A stretch of DNA of 12,646 nucleotides from an uncultured Bacteroidales bacterium (GTDB lineage Bacteria; Bacteroidota; Bacteroidia; Bacteroidales; UBA932). Positions within the stretch are counted from its first letter, which is position 1. The number at the start of each line of letters is the position of its first letter. Shown piece by piece: positions 1-6,416 of this stretch. A model generated the notes under the pieces. That model made no database searches. It saw only the letters and a list, made by a program, of their open reading frames with translations, and was not told the origin of the DNA. Location of the stretch: NCBI GenBank assembly GCA_905235615.1, contig CAJOMB010000070.1:1-12646 (forward strand). Reading direction: 5' to 3'. Made by a program: the position numbers and the translations under genes.

Positions 1-84
1 AAGAAACAGAAACGCAACCTGGATCACTTCGCCATCCTGGAGAAGGTGGACATCGCGCGTGTAAAGGAGCTCCTGGTCCTCTAA
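1..84 (+). CDS. rpmI: 50S ribosomal protein bL35, C-terminal end (partial)
   Basis: The window opens inside a frame of 27 codons ending in TAA at 82-84. The peptide starts KKQKRNL and ends in VKELLVL, which matches the basic C-terminal end of bL35, where a KKxKRxL stretch is followed by a short helix. bL35 is a small basic protein of the large ribosomal subunit. The next gene is rplT, and rpmI-rplT (usually after infC) is one of the most conserved bacterial gene pairs, which supports the call. The N-terminal half and the start lie outside the window. The identification rests on a short peptide plus synteny. Confidence 0.85.
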   Translation, partial: KKQKRNLDHFAILEKVDIARVKELLVL

Positions 85-161
85 GTCTTATTGTTTAACT
101 GGAACGCAGTCTGCAAAAGCACCTTTAACCGGGTCACTGCCTCCAAAAATGTAAAAATTTT
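85..161 (+). promoter_or_regulatory. rpmI-rplT spacer with repeated TTTAACYGG and a start-stop codon pair
   Basis: This 77-base spacer has no TAnnTTTG promoter and no terminator, so rplT is probably read from the rpmI transcript. The motif TTTAAC(T/C)GG occurs twice, at 94-102 and 124-132. GCAGT (106-110) can pair with ACTGC (136-140), and a small TGC-AAAA-GCA hairpin (112-121) lies inside. An ATG directly followed by TAA sits at 149-154, eight bases before the rplT start. In other bacteria L20 represses its own operon by binding a leader that mimics its 23S rRNA site. Whether this spacer does so is inference only. Confidence 0.25.
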
Positions 162-509
162 ATGCCTAGATCAGTTAATTCTGTTGCCTCAAGGGCACGC
201 CGCAAGAAGATTCTTTCCAAGACTCGCGGCAACTTCCTGTCCCGCAAGAACGTCTGGACAGTTGCAAAGAACACCTACGAGAAAGGTCTCACCTACGCCT
301 ACCGCGACCGTAAGGCCAAGAAGCGCGAATTCCGCTCCCTGTGGATCCAGCGTATCAACGCCGCTGCCCGTCAGCACGGTCTCACTTACTCTCAGCTCAT
401 GGGCCGTCTGGCCAAGCAGAACATCGGCCTTAACCGCAAGGTCCTGGCCGACCTGGCCATGAACAACCCCAAGGCATTTGAGGCTATTGTCAAATCTGTG
501 AACAAGTAG
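162..509 (+). CDS. rplT: 50S ribosomal protein bL20
   Basis: A 115-residue, strongly basic protein of the usual bL20 length. The N-terminal extension is rich in Arg and Lys (MPRSVNSVASRARRKKIL) and is followed by the family signatures KxxRGNFLSRKNVWTVAKN, RDRKAKKREFRSLWIQRINAA and a GLTYSQLMGRLAKQNIGLNRKVLADLA helix region. bL20 is a primary binder of 23S rRNA that is needed early in assembly of the large subunit; in several bacteria it also represses its own operon. It lies downstream of rpmI and 13 bases before lepB. The start is preceded by an AT-rich stretch with no Shine-Dalgarno box, normal for Bacteroidetes ribosomal genes. The next frames upstream do not fit the family. Confidence 0.97.
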   Translation: MPRSVNSVASRARRKKILSKTRGNFLSRKNVWTVAKNTYEKGLTYAYRDRKAKKREFRSLWIQRINAAARQHGLTYSQLMGRLAKQNIGLNRKVLADLAMNNPKAFEAIVKSVNK

Positions 510-522
510 TTTTGCCTTCACG

Positions 523-1857
523 ATGAGCAGCTGGAAGGACATCATCCAAAACAAATGGGTCAAACTGGGTTTCTGGTCTGTCCTGTACTTGCTTTGGGTA
601 ATCTGGCTGGGGAATTATTGGTGGCTTCTGGGCCTGGGCGTCATTTTTGACCTCCTTGTCACCAAAAAGGTGAAGTGGCTCTTTTGGAAGAAAGAGTATG
701 CTCCCGGAGAGAAGCACTGGCTGGACTGGCTGGATGCCATCATCTTCGCCGTGGTTGTGGTCACCTTCATCAATATCTTCTTCTTCCAGGCCTTCAAGAT
801 TCCTTCCTCGTCCATGGAAAGCAGCCTGTATACCGGAGACCATCTCTTCGTATCCAAGCTCACCTACGGCCCCCGCGTCCCCCAGACGCCCCTCACCATT
901 CCCTTCACCCACAACCGGGCGTTCGGCAAAGAGTCCTATTCCACTCTTATCCAGAACAAGTACCGCAGGCTCAAGGGATTCCGTGAGGTAAGAAGGGGAG
1001 ACATCGTGGTGTTCGGCTTCCCCAACGGAGATACGGTGCTCTCCCGCCGCCCCGCAGACGATTACTACGCCTGGGTGCGCACCTACGGAAGAGAGAAGAC
1101 CATCTCCCAGTTCGGTCCCATCATCGTCCGCCCGATGGACAAGAAAGACCACTACGTCAAGCGTTGCGTCGCCGTTGCCGGTGACACGCTGGTGGTGAAG
1201 GACGGTCTGGTATGGGTGAACGGACAGCAGGAGCCCGACTATCCCGGACGGCAGCTCACGTATCAGGTAATCACTTCCGGTTCCCGTATCAATCAGCTTA
1301 GGCTGGAGGAGTTGGGACTCAATCTTTCGGAGCTTTATTTCGACTCACGCCTGCCCGGATATCCGGCCATGCCGCTGACCGCCGAAATGCTGGGAAAGAT
1401 CAAAGAGTTCTCCTCCGTGGTGGATGTGACGCCCAATCTGGACCAATATCCCGCCACCGGCCAGGATACCGGCATTTTCCCCTTCACCGGGAAAACCCGC
1501 TGGACCTGCGACTACTTCGGCCCGCTGTGGATCCCCAAGAAAGGTGCCACCGTTCCCATCGGCCCGGACAACCTGCCGCTTTATGAGCGCATTATCCGTG
1601 ACTATGAGCACAACACCCTGGAGGTCAAGGGAGAAGAGATTCTCATCAACGGAGAGCCGGCCAGTGAGTACACCTTCCGGCAAGACTATTACTTCATGAT
1701 GGGCGACAACCGCCACAACTCCTTGGATTCCCGTTATTGGGGATTCGTTCCGGAAGACCACATTGTGGGCACCCCGTCCATCATCTGGCTTTCCACCGAT
1801 GCCTCCAAGTCCTTCCCGGGCAGCATCCGCTGGAAACGCTTCCTAAAACTTGTATAA
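523..1857 (+). CDS. lepB: Signal peptidase I
   Basis: A 444-residue type I signal peptidase, which removes signal peptides from exported proteins at the periplasmic face of the inner membrane. Two hydrophobic segments (about residues 15-46 and 70-91) precede the catalytic domain. The catalytic serine is expected at Ser97 in IPSSSME. The general-base lysine is expected at Lys213 in HYVKRCVAVAGD, matching the KR-GxPGD box of the family. The late GDNRHNSLDSRYWG box (GDN at 394-396) is intact. The protein is longer than E. coli LepB (324 residues) because of inserted stretches after the serine box and around 230-370, which is common in Bacteroidetes. It starts 13 bases after rplT and ends 21 bases before rpmB, so it is probably co-transcribed with ribosomal genes. 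No Shine-Dalgarno box is seen. Confidence 0.96.
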   Translation: MSSWKDIIQNKWVKLGFWSVLYLLWVIWLGNYWWLLGLGVIFDLLVTKKVKWLFWKKEYAPGEKHWLDWLDAIIFAVVVVTFINIFFFQAFKIPSSSMESSLYTGDHLFVSKLTYGPRVPQTPLTIPFTHNRAFGKESYSTLIQNKYRRLKGFREVRRGDIVVFGFPNGDTVLSRRPADDYYAWVRTYGREKTISQFGPIIVRPMDKKDHYVKRCVAVAGDTLVVKDGLVWVNGQQEPDYPGRQLTYQVITSGSRINQLRLEELGLNLSELYFDSRLPGYPAMPLTAEMLGKIKEFSSVVDVTPNLDQYPATGQDTGIFPFTGKTRWTCDYFGPLWIPKKGATVPIGPDNLPLYERIIRDYEHNTLEVKGEEILINGEPASEYTFRQDYYFMMGDNRHNSLDSRYWGFVPEDHIVGTPSIIWLSTDASKSFPGSIRWKRFLKLV

Positions 1858-1878
1858 CAAATAAAAAAGTAAAATATT

Positions 1879-2121
1879 ATGTCAAAGGTTTGTCAAATAA
1901 CCGGCCGCAAGAGAATGATCGGCAACAATGTCGCCCATTCCAAGCTGCGCACCAAGCGCGACTTCGCCCTCAACCTCAAGACCAAGAAGTTCTGGTCCGA
2001 GTCTGAGCAACGTTTCATCACCCTGAAGGTCACCACCAAGGGCATGCGTATCATCGAGAAGAATGGTCTCGACGCCACCCTCAAAGCCGCTCAGGAGAAA
2101 GGATACGTAAGCCTTGTTTAA
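1879..2121 (+). CDS. rpmB: 50S ribosomal protein bL28
   Basis: An 80-residue basic protein beginning MSKVCQITGRKRMIGNNVAH, the hallmark N-terminus of bL28, followed by SKLRTKRDFALNLKTKKFW and a C-terminal TTKGMRIIEKNGLDATL segment. bL28 is part of the large ribosomal subunit. The gene is 21 bases downstream of lepB; the A-rich spacer (AAATAAAAAAGTAAAATATT) has neither a Bacteroidetes -7 box nor a Shine-Dalgarno box, so it likely belongs to the upstream transcript. It is followed by rpmG and the DUF4295-like gene, an order common in Bacteroidetes. Confidence 0.97.
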   Translation: MSKVCQITGRKRMIGNNVAHSKLRTKRDFALNLKTKKFWSESEQRFITLKVTTKGMRIIEKNGLDATLKAAQEKGYVSLV

Positions 2122-2142
2122 CCCTTTTAATCCTTAGAAATT

Positions 2143-2331
2143 ATGGCAAAGAAACAGAAAGGAAACAGGGTGCAGGTCATCCTGGAGTGCACAGAGCAGA
2201 AAGCCAGCGGTGTTCCCGGTATGTCCCGTTACATCACCACCAAGAACAAGAAGAACACCCCGGACCGTCTGGAGCGTATGAAGTACAACCCGTACCTCAA
2301 GAAAGTAACCCTCCACCGTGAGATTAAATAA
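2143..2331 (+). CDS. rpmG: 50S ribosomal protein bL33, zinc-free type
   Basis: A 62-residue basic protein of bL33 size. Family features are MAKKQKGNRVQVILECTE near the start, SRYITTKNKKNTPDRLE in the middle and KYNPYLKKVTLHREIK at the end. Zinc-binding bL33 carries two CxxC pairs; here only one cysteine (Cys16) remains, so this is the C-minus form that folds without zinc, the usual form in Bacteroidetes. It lies 21 bases after rpmB and 12 bases before the next small gene in the same operon. Confidence 0.96.
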   Translation: MAKKQKGNRVQVILECTEQKASGVPGMSRYITTKNKKNTPDRLERMKYNPYLKKVTLHREIK

Positions 2332-2343
2332 ACGATTTGAACT

Positions 2344-2502
2344 ATGGCAAAGAAAGCAGTTGCAACCTTCGATGCAAAAGCCGGTGCAAAGCACATGGTG
2401 AAGGTAATCCGTATGGAAAAGAGCCCCAAGACCGGTGCCTACGTGTTCGTAGAGCAGCTGGTGGAAGAGGGTAAGGAAAAAGATTTCTTCAACAAGAAGT
2501 AA
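2344..2502 (+). CDS. DUF4295-like small ribosome-linked protein
   Basis: A 52-residue basic protein starting MAKKAVATFDAKAGAKHMVKV and ending in VEEGKEKDFFNKK. It resembles the DUF4295 family, a Bacteroidetes-only family whose gene normally follows rpmB-rpmG and precedes ftsY, exactly as here. It carries a MAKK start like bL33 next door and no signal peptide or membrane segment. From memory, ribosome structures from Flavobacterium assigned a small Bacteroidetes-specific large-subunit protein (named bL38), and this family is a candidate for it; I am not certain of that link. It is the last gene before the terminator. Confidence 0.88.
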   Translation: MAKKAVATFDAKAGAKHMVKVIRMEKSPKTGAYVFVEQLVEEGKEKDFFNKK

Positions 2503-2522
2503 AATTTCCTTTCCGCCGCTTG

Positions 2523-2552
2523 AAAAGCCGTTCCTCCGGGGACGGCTTTTTT
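2523..2552 (+). terminator. Rho-independent terminator after the ribosomal/lepB block
   Basis: AAAAGCCGT (2523-2531) pairs perfectly with ACGGCTTTT (2542-2550) across a 10-base loop, and the descending arm runs into a T tract ending at 2552. It begins 21 bases after the DUF4295-like stop codon, so it ends the rpmI-to-DUF4295 transcript. The ftsY promoter starts directly behind it. Confidence 0.85.
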
Positions 2553-2554
2553 GC

Positions 2555-2586
2555 TTGTTTTCTGCGGGTAAAATATGTAACTTTGC
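2555..2586 (+). promoter_or_regulatory. Bacteroidetes-type promoter of ftsY
   Basis: A TTG (2555-2557) is separated by 20 bases from TAACTTTGC (2578-2586), an exact match to the Bacteroidetes -7 box TAnnTTTG. The ATG of ftsY begins at 2592, only five bases beyond the -7 box, so the expected transcription start falls at or next to the start codon and the mRNA would be leaderless or nearly so. The promoter lies just after a terminator, which makes ftsY the head of a new transcription unit. Confidence 0.75.
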
Positions 2587-2591
2587 ACACT

Positions 2592-3512
2592 ATGGGAATA
2601 TTCGACAAAGGCATTAAGAAAACCAACCTGAACTTCTTCCAGAAGCTGGGACGGTCCATCACGGGCAAGTCCCGGGTGGACGAGGATGTGCTGGATGCGC
2701 TGGAGGAGGCCCTGCTGTCTTCGGATATGGGCGTGGAAACAACGCTCAAGCTCCTGGACAATATCCAGGACCGCGTGGAAGAGGACAAGTACATGGACAT
2801 GGAGGAGCTTACGGCTATCATCCGCGACGAGATTGCGAACCTCATGGGGGACGATGCGCCGGTGGTGCCTTTCGATTTTTCCAAAAAGCCTTATGTAATC
2901 CTTGTGGTGGGCGTGAACGGCGTGGGGAAGACCACCACCATCGGCAAGCTGGCGTCCATGCTGAAGGCGCAGGGCAAGAAGGTGGTCGTGGGAGCGGCCG
3001 ATACCTTCCGCGCCGCCGCCGTGGAGCAGCTCACCGTCTGGGCGGAACGCGCCGGGGCGGACATTGTGAAGCAGCCCATGGGTGCAGACCCTGCCTCCGT
3101 GGCCTTCGACACGGTTTCATCGGCCGTGGCCAAAGGGGCCGATGTGGTGCTCATCGACACCGCCGGACGCCTGCACAACCGGGTGGACCTGATGAACGAG
3201 CTCACCAAAATCCGCAATGTCATCAAGCGTGTGGTGCCCGACGCTCCGCATGAGGTGCTGTTAGTGCTGGACGCCTCCACCGGCCAGAACGCCTTCGTGC
3301 AGGCCAGGGAGTTCTCCAAGGCTACGGATGTGACGGCCCTCGCGATGACCAAGCTGGACGGCAGCGCCAAAGGCGGCGTGGTGGTGGGCATCGTGGACGG
3401 CTTCAAGATTCCCATCAAGTTCTTGGGAATCGGCGAAGGCGTGGAAGACCTGAAGGTCTTTGACAAAAAAGAGTTTGTAGAAGATTTGTTTAAACTGGAA
3501 GATATACAATGA
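2592..3512 (+). CDS. ftsY: Signal recognition particle receptor FtsY
   Basis: A 306-residue SRP-family GTPase, the membrane-associated receptor that docks the SRP-ribosome complex for co-translational insertion. An N domain (about 1-95) precedes the G domain. Its motifs are all present: P-loop GVNGVGKTTT (107-116), DTFRAAA (from 137), DTAGR (from 189), TKLDGSAKGG (from 253) and a late GIGEGVEDL box. The long acidic A domain of E. coli FtsY is absent, giving a short form typical of this phylum. I chose ATG 2592 because a frame opening further upstream would translate the terminator and promoter, while MGIFDKGIKK is a good FtsY N-terminus. The stop overlaps the start of pheT (ATGA), implying coupled translation. 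Confidence 0.97.
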   Translation: MGIFDKGIKKTNLNFFQKLGRSITGKSRVDEDVLDALEEALLSSDMGVETTLKLLDNIQDRVEEDKYMDMEELTAIIRDEIANLMGDDAPVVPFDFSKKPYVILVVGVNGVGKTTTIGKLASMLKAQGKKVVVGAADTFRAAAVEQLTVWAERAGADIVKQPMGADPASVAFDTVSSAVAKGADVVLIDTAGRLHNRVDLMNELTKIRNVIKRVVPDAPHEVLLVLDASTGQNAFVQAREFSKATDVTALAMTKLDGSAKGGVVVGIVDGFKIPIKFLGIGEGVEDLKVFDKKEFVEDLFKLEDIQ

Positions 3513-5941
3513 AACTTTCTTATTCATGGCTTAAAGAGTATTTGAAGTGTGACCTTGGCCCGAATGAGGTGGCGGAGGCCATGACTTCCATCGGCATCGA
3601 GGTGGACAGCGTTCAGATGCAGGAAGTGATTCCCGGCGGACTCGCCGGTGTGGTGGTAGCCCAGGTGCTCACCTGCGAAATGCACCCGGATTCCGACCAT
3701 CTGCACATCACCACCGTGAACGACGGTTCCCCGGAGCCTGTGCAGGTGGTTTGCGGTGCGCCCAATGTGGCCGCCGGCCAGAAGGTACTCTTTGCCCGCC
3801 TGGGCACCGTCCTTCCCGGAGACTTCAAGATCAAGAAATCCAAGATCCGGGGCGTGGAGAGCTTCGGCATGATCTGCGCCGAGGACGAACTGGGAATCGG
3901 CACCAGCCATGAAGGCATCATGGTGCTCCCGGACAGCGCCGTTCCCGGCACGCCGGCCAAGGAATATCTGCAGCTCAAGGACGAGGCCGTGATTGAATAC
4001 GAGATTACCGCCAACCGTATTGATGCGGCTTCCCACATAGGCGTAGCCCGTGACCTCTACGGCTACCTCCGCAGCAAGGATATTCCTGCGCAGCTCTGCA
4101 TCCCTTCCGTGGAGGCTTTCCGCGAAGGGGAGGGCGCGTCCATCCCCGTGGAGGTGATAGACAGTGAGGGTGCGCCCCGCTACACCGGTATCACGGTGAA
4201 GGGCGTGAAGGTGGGCCCCAGCCCGGAATGGCTGCAGGAGCGCCTGATGTCCATCGGCCTCAAGCCCATCAACAACGTGGTGGACATTTCCAACTTCGTG
4301 CTCTTCGAGACCGGCCAGCCGCTGCACACCTTTGACGCCGCCAAGGTGAAAGGCAAGGTGATTGTGCGCCGCGCCGCCGAAGGGGAGAAAATCCGTACCC
4401 TGGACGGCATCGAGCGCAGCCTCCATGCCTGCGACATGGTTATTGCCAATGCCGACGGGCCCATGTGCATCGCCGGCGTGTTCGGCGGAGAGGATTCCGG
4501 CGTTACGGAAAGCACCGTGGACGTGTTCATCGAAGGCGCCTACTTTGACCCCGTGAGCATCCGCCGCACGGCCAAGAGCCAGCAGCTCTCCACGGACGCC
4601 AGTTTCCGTTTCGAGCGTGGAGCAGACCCCGAAGCCGCCCTGTATGCCGCCAAGCGTGCCGCCCTCCTCATCCAGGAAGTGGCCGGCGGAAAGGTGATCG
4701 GCCAGGTGCGGGAAGTGTATCCCAAGCCCATCGGACGGGTGCAGATTGAACTGGATTACAACCGCATCGAGCATTTCATCGGCAAGAAAATCGGCCATGA
4801 TACCATTGAAAAGATCCTGGAAGGCCTTAATTATCAGTTCCTTCAGAAGAAGGCCGATGGCGCCGTAGTGGCGGCTCCCACCTACATGGTGGACGTCACG
4901 CGCGAGTGCGACGTGGTGGAGGAAATCCTCCGCATTTACGGCTACAACAACATTGAGTTGCCGCAGAACCTTCGGATGAGCGTGAATCCTTCCGAGCAGC
5001 CGGACCCTGAAGCTGCCATTTCCAACTGGCTGGCCGCCAATGGTTTCGTGGAAACCATGAACAACTCCCTCACCAAGGAGGACTATTATACCAAGCTGGA
5101 AACCTTCCCCGCAGCGCGTTGCGTCCACATTGTGAACCCGTTGAGCCAGGACCTGAACGTGATGCGGCAGACGCTGCTCCTGAATGGTTTGGAGGTGGTG
5201 GCGTACAACCTGAACCGCCAGGCCACTTCCCTGAAGTTCTTCGAGTACGGCTCCGTGTATCAGCGGCTACCGGAAAAGGACGGCACCACGCTGGAAGGCT
5301 ACGAGGAGCACCGCTGCTTCTCCCTCTTTATCAGCGGAACGCCGGACAAGGCCTGGCGGAACCCGGCGCAGAAGTCCCATTTCTTCCAGCTCAAGGGTTA
5401 TGTGGAGGCCCTGATGGCCCGCTACCGCATAGACGTGAACACGCTCCAGTGCGGCAGCGCCCCTTCGGATCTCTTCTCCGAGGGCGTCACTTACAGCCTG
5501 CCCGGCAGGGAGCCCAAGCTCCTGGCCACTATAGGCACCCTGAATCCGGCCCTGTGCAAGCGCTTCGGCATCAAACAGCCCGTGTTTGCGGCGGAGATCA
5601 ACTGGGAGGTCCTCTTCACCCTCATCAAGCGGGATAAGTTCTCCTTCAAGGAACTGCCCCGCTTCCCGGAGGTGAGAAGAGACCTGGCCCTCCTCCTGGA
5701 CGAAGGCGTGACCTATGCCGCCGTGCGCTCCAGCGCCCTCAAGGCCGGCAAGAAACTCATCAAGAGCGTGAACCTCTTCGACGTGTACCGCGGGGAGAAA
5801 ATTCCCGCCGGCAAGAAGCAGTACGCCCTGAACTTCGTGCTGCAGGACCCTGAACGTACCCTTACGGATACGGATGTGGAAAACACCATGAACCGCGTCC
5901 TGGCCGCCCTCCAGACAGAGTGCGGGGCCGTTCTCCGGTAA
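3509..5941 (+). CDS. pheT: Phenylalanine-tRNA ligase beta subunit
   Basis: An 810-residue beta subunit of the alpha2-beta2 enzyme that charges tRNA-Phe in the cytoplasm. The order of domains is complete. An EMAP-like tRNA-binding domain (about 40-155) has HPDSDHL from residue 59, CGAPN and IRGVESFGMICAEDELG. A B3/B4 editing region (about 165-390) opens with TANRIDAASHIGVARDLYG. A B5 domain follows (about 405-475). The catalytic-like core has NPLSQDLNVMRQTL near 543 and LKFFEYGSVY near 575. An anticodon-binding FDX-ACB domain closes the protein (about 715-810). Length is normal. It overlaps ftsY by four bases, and the next gene starts one base after its stop. The partner pheS is not in the window. 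The nearby rplT recalls the infC-rpmI-rplT-pheST order of other bacteria. Confidence 0.97.
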   Translation: MKLSYSWLKEYLKCDLGPNEVAEAMTSIGIEVDSVQMQEVIPGGLAGVVVAQVLTCEMHPDSDHLHITTVNDGSPEPVQVVCGAPNVAAGQKVLFARLGTVLPGDFKIKKSKIRGVESFGMICAEDELGIGTSHEGIMVLPDSAVPGTPAKEYLQLKDEAVIEYEITANRIDAASHIGVARDLYGYLRSKDIPAQLCIPSVEAFREGEGASIPVEVIDSEGAPRYTGITVKGVKVGPSPEWLQERLMSIGLKPINNVVDISNFVLFETGQPLHTFDAAKVKGKVIVRRAAEGEKIRTLDGIERSLHACDMVIANADGPMCIAGVFGGEDSGVTESTVDVFIEGAYFDPVSIRRTAKSQQLSTDASFRFERGADPEAALYAAKRAALLIQEVAGGKVIGQVREVYPKPIGRVQIELDYNRIEHFIGKKIGHDTIEKILEGLNYQFLQKKADGAVVAAPTYMVDVTRECDVVEEILRIYGYNNIELPQNLRMSVNPSEQPDPEAAISNWLAANGFVETMNNSLTKEDYYTKLETFPAARCVHIVNPLSQDLNVMRQTLLLNGLEVVAYNLNRQATSLKFFEYGSVYQRLPEKDGTTLEGYEEHRCFSLFISGTPDKAWRNPAQKSHFFQLKGYVEALMARYRIDVNTLQCGSAPSDLFSEGVTYSLPGREPKLLATIGTLNPALCKRFGIKQPVFAAEINWEVLFTLIKRDKFSFKELPRFPEVRRDLALLLDEGVTYAAVRSSALKAGKKLIKSVNLFDVYRGEKIPAGKKQYALNFVLQDPERTLTDTDVENTMNRVLAALQTECGAVLR

Positions 5942-5942
5942 G

Positions 5943-6416
5943 ATGAAACGTCTCCTTCATATGGCTCTGCTGATAGTGCTGGCGGTCTCCTGCCACAAGG
6001 GACCGGAGCGCATCCCGCGCAGGCAGATGGAGGATATCATGTACCAGATTCTCCTGCAGGACCAATATCTGAAACTGCATCCGGAGCTCCGCCGTCAGGC
6101 CGATACCACCCTGGTGTACGAGGGCATCTTCGAGAGCCAGGGCTTCGACACGGACGATTTCCTCTACAGCCTGAGCTATTACCTCCAGGACCCTGCCCGC
6201 ATGGAGAAAATCATGGAGAAGGTGGGGGACCGCCTGGAGGCGGAAGGAAAGGTGGTGGACAAGGAGCTGAAGGCGGAAAACTGGCGGAAGGACTTCCTGA
6301 GCCTGTATTCGCTTTCCCCGGACACGCATCATCTTCCCCAGCCGGTGAGTCCCTTGGACAGCCTGGCCACGGTGCAGTTCCACAAGGATTCCCTCTTTTA
6401 TATCCCGCACAGATGA
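5943..6416 (+). CDS. DUF4296-like lipoprotein
   Basis: A 157-residue protein with a type II signal peptide: a basic start, a hydrophobic core and the lipobox LAVSC with the lipidated cysteine at residue 17. It is therefore probably anchored to a membrane and faces the periplasm. The mature part is mostly helical and charged: an IPRRQMEDIMYQILLQDQYL helix after the lipobox, then a YEGIFESQGFDTDDFLYSLSYYLQDP segment and a Lys/Glu-rich helix. This pattern of an IPxxxMxxILxD helix and a second FxxSLxYY helix resembles DUF4296, a Bacteroidetes family of unknown function; the match is from memory. It starts one base after pheT and overlaps the next gene by ATGA, so it is inside the operon. No enzymatic motif is visible. 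Confidence 0.8.
   Translation: MKRLLHMALLIVLAVSCHKGPERIPRRQMEDIMYQILLQDQYLKLHPELRRQADTTLVYEGIFESQGFDTDDFLYSLSYYLQDPARMEKIMEKVGDRLEAEGKVVDKELKAENWRKDFLSLYSLSPDTHHLPQPVSPLDSLATVQFHKDSLFYIPHR

Noticed and set aside
2520..2591. An upstream in-frame start for ftsY at 2520
   Set aside because: The extra 24 residues would be translated from the terminator and promoter; ATG 2592 directly after the -7 box gives a normal FtsY N-terminus.
3524..5128. A 534-residue open frame on the - strand
   Set aside because: It is fully opposite pheT, whose domains are complete. The product is His- and Gly-rich without any motif, as expected of an antisense shadow.
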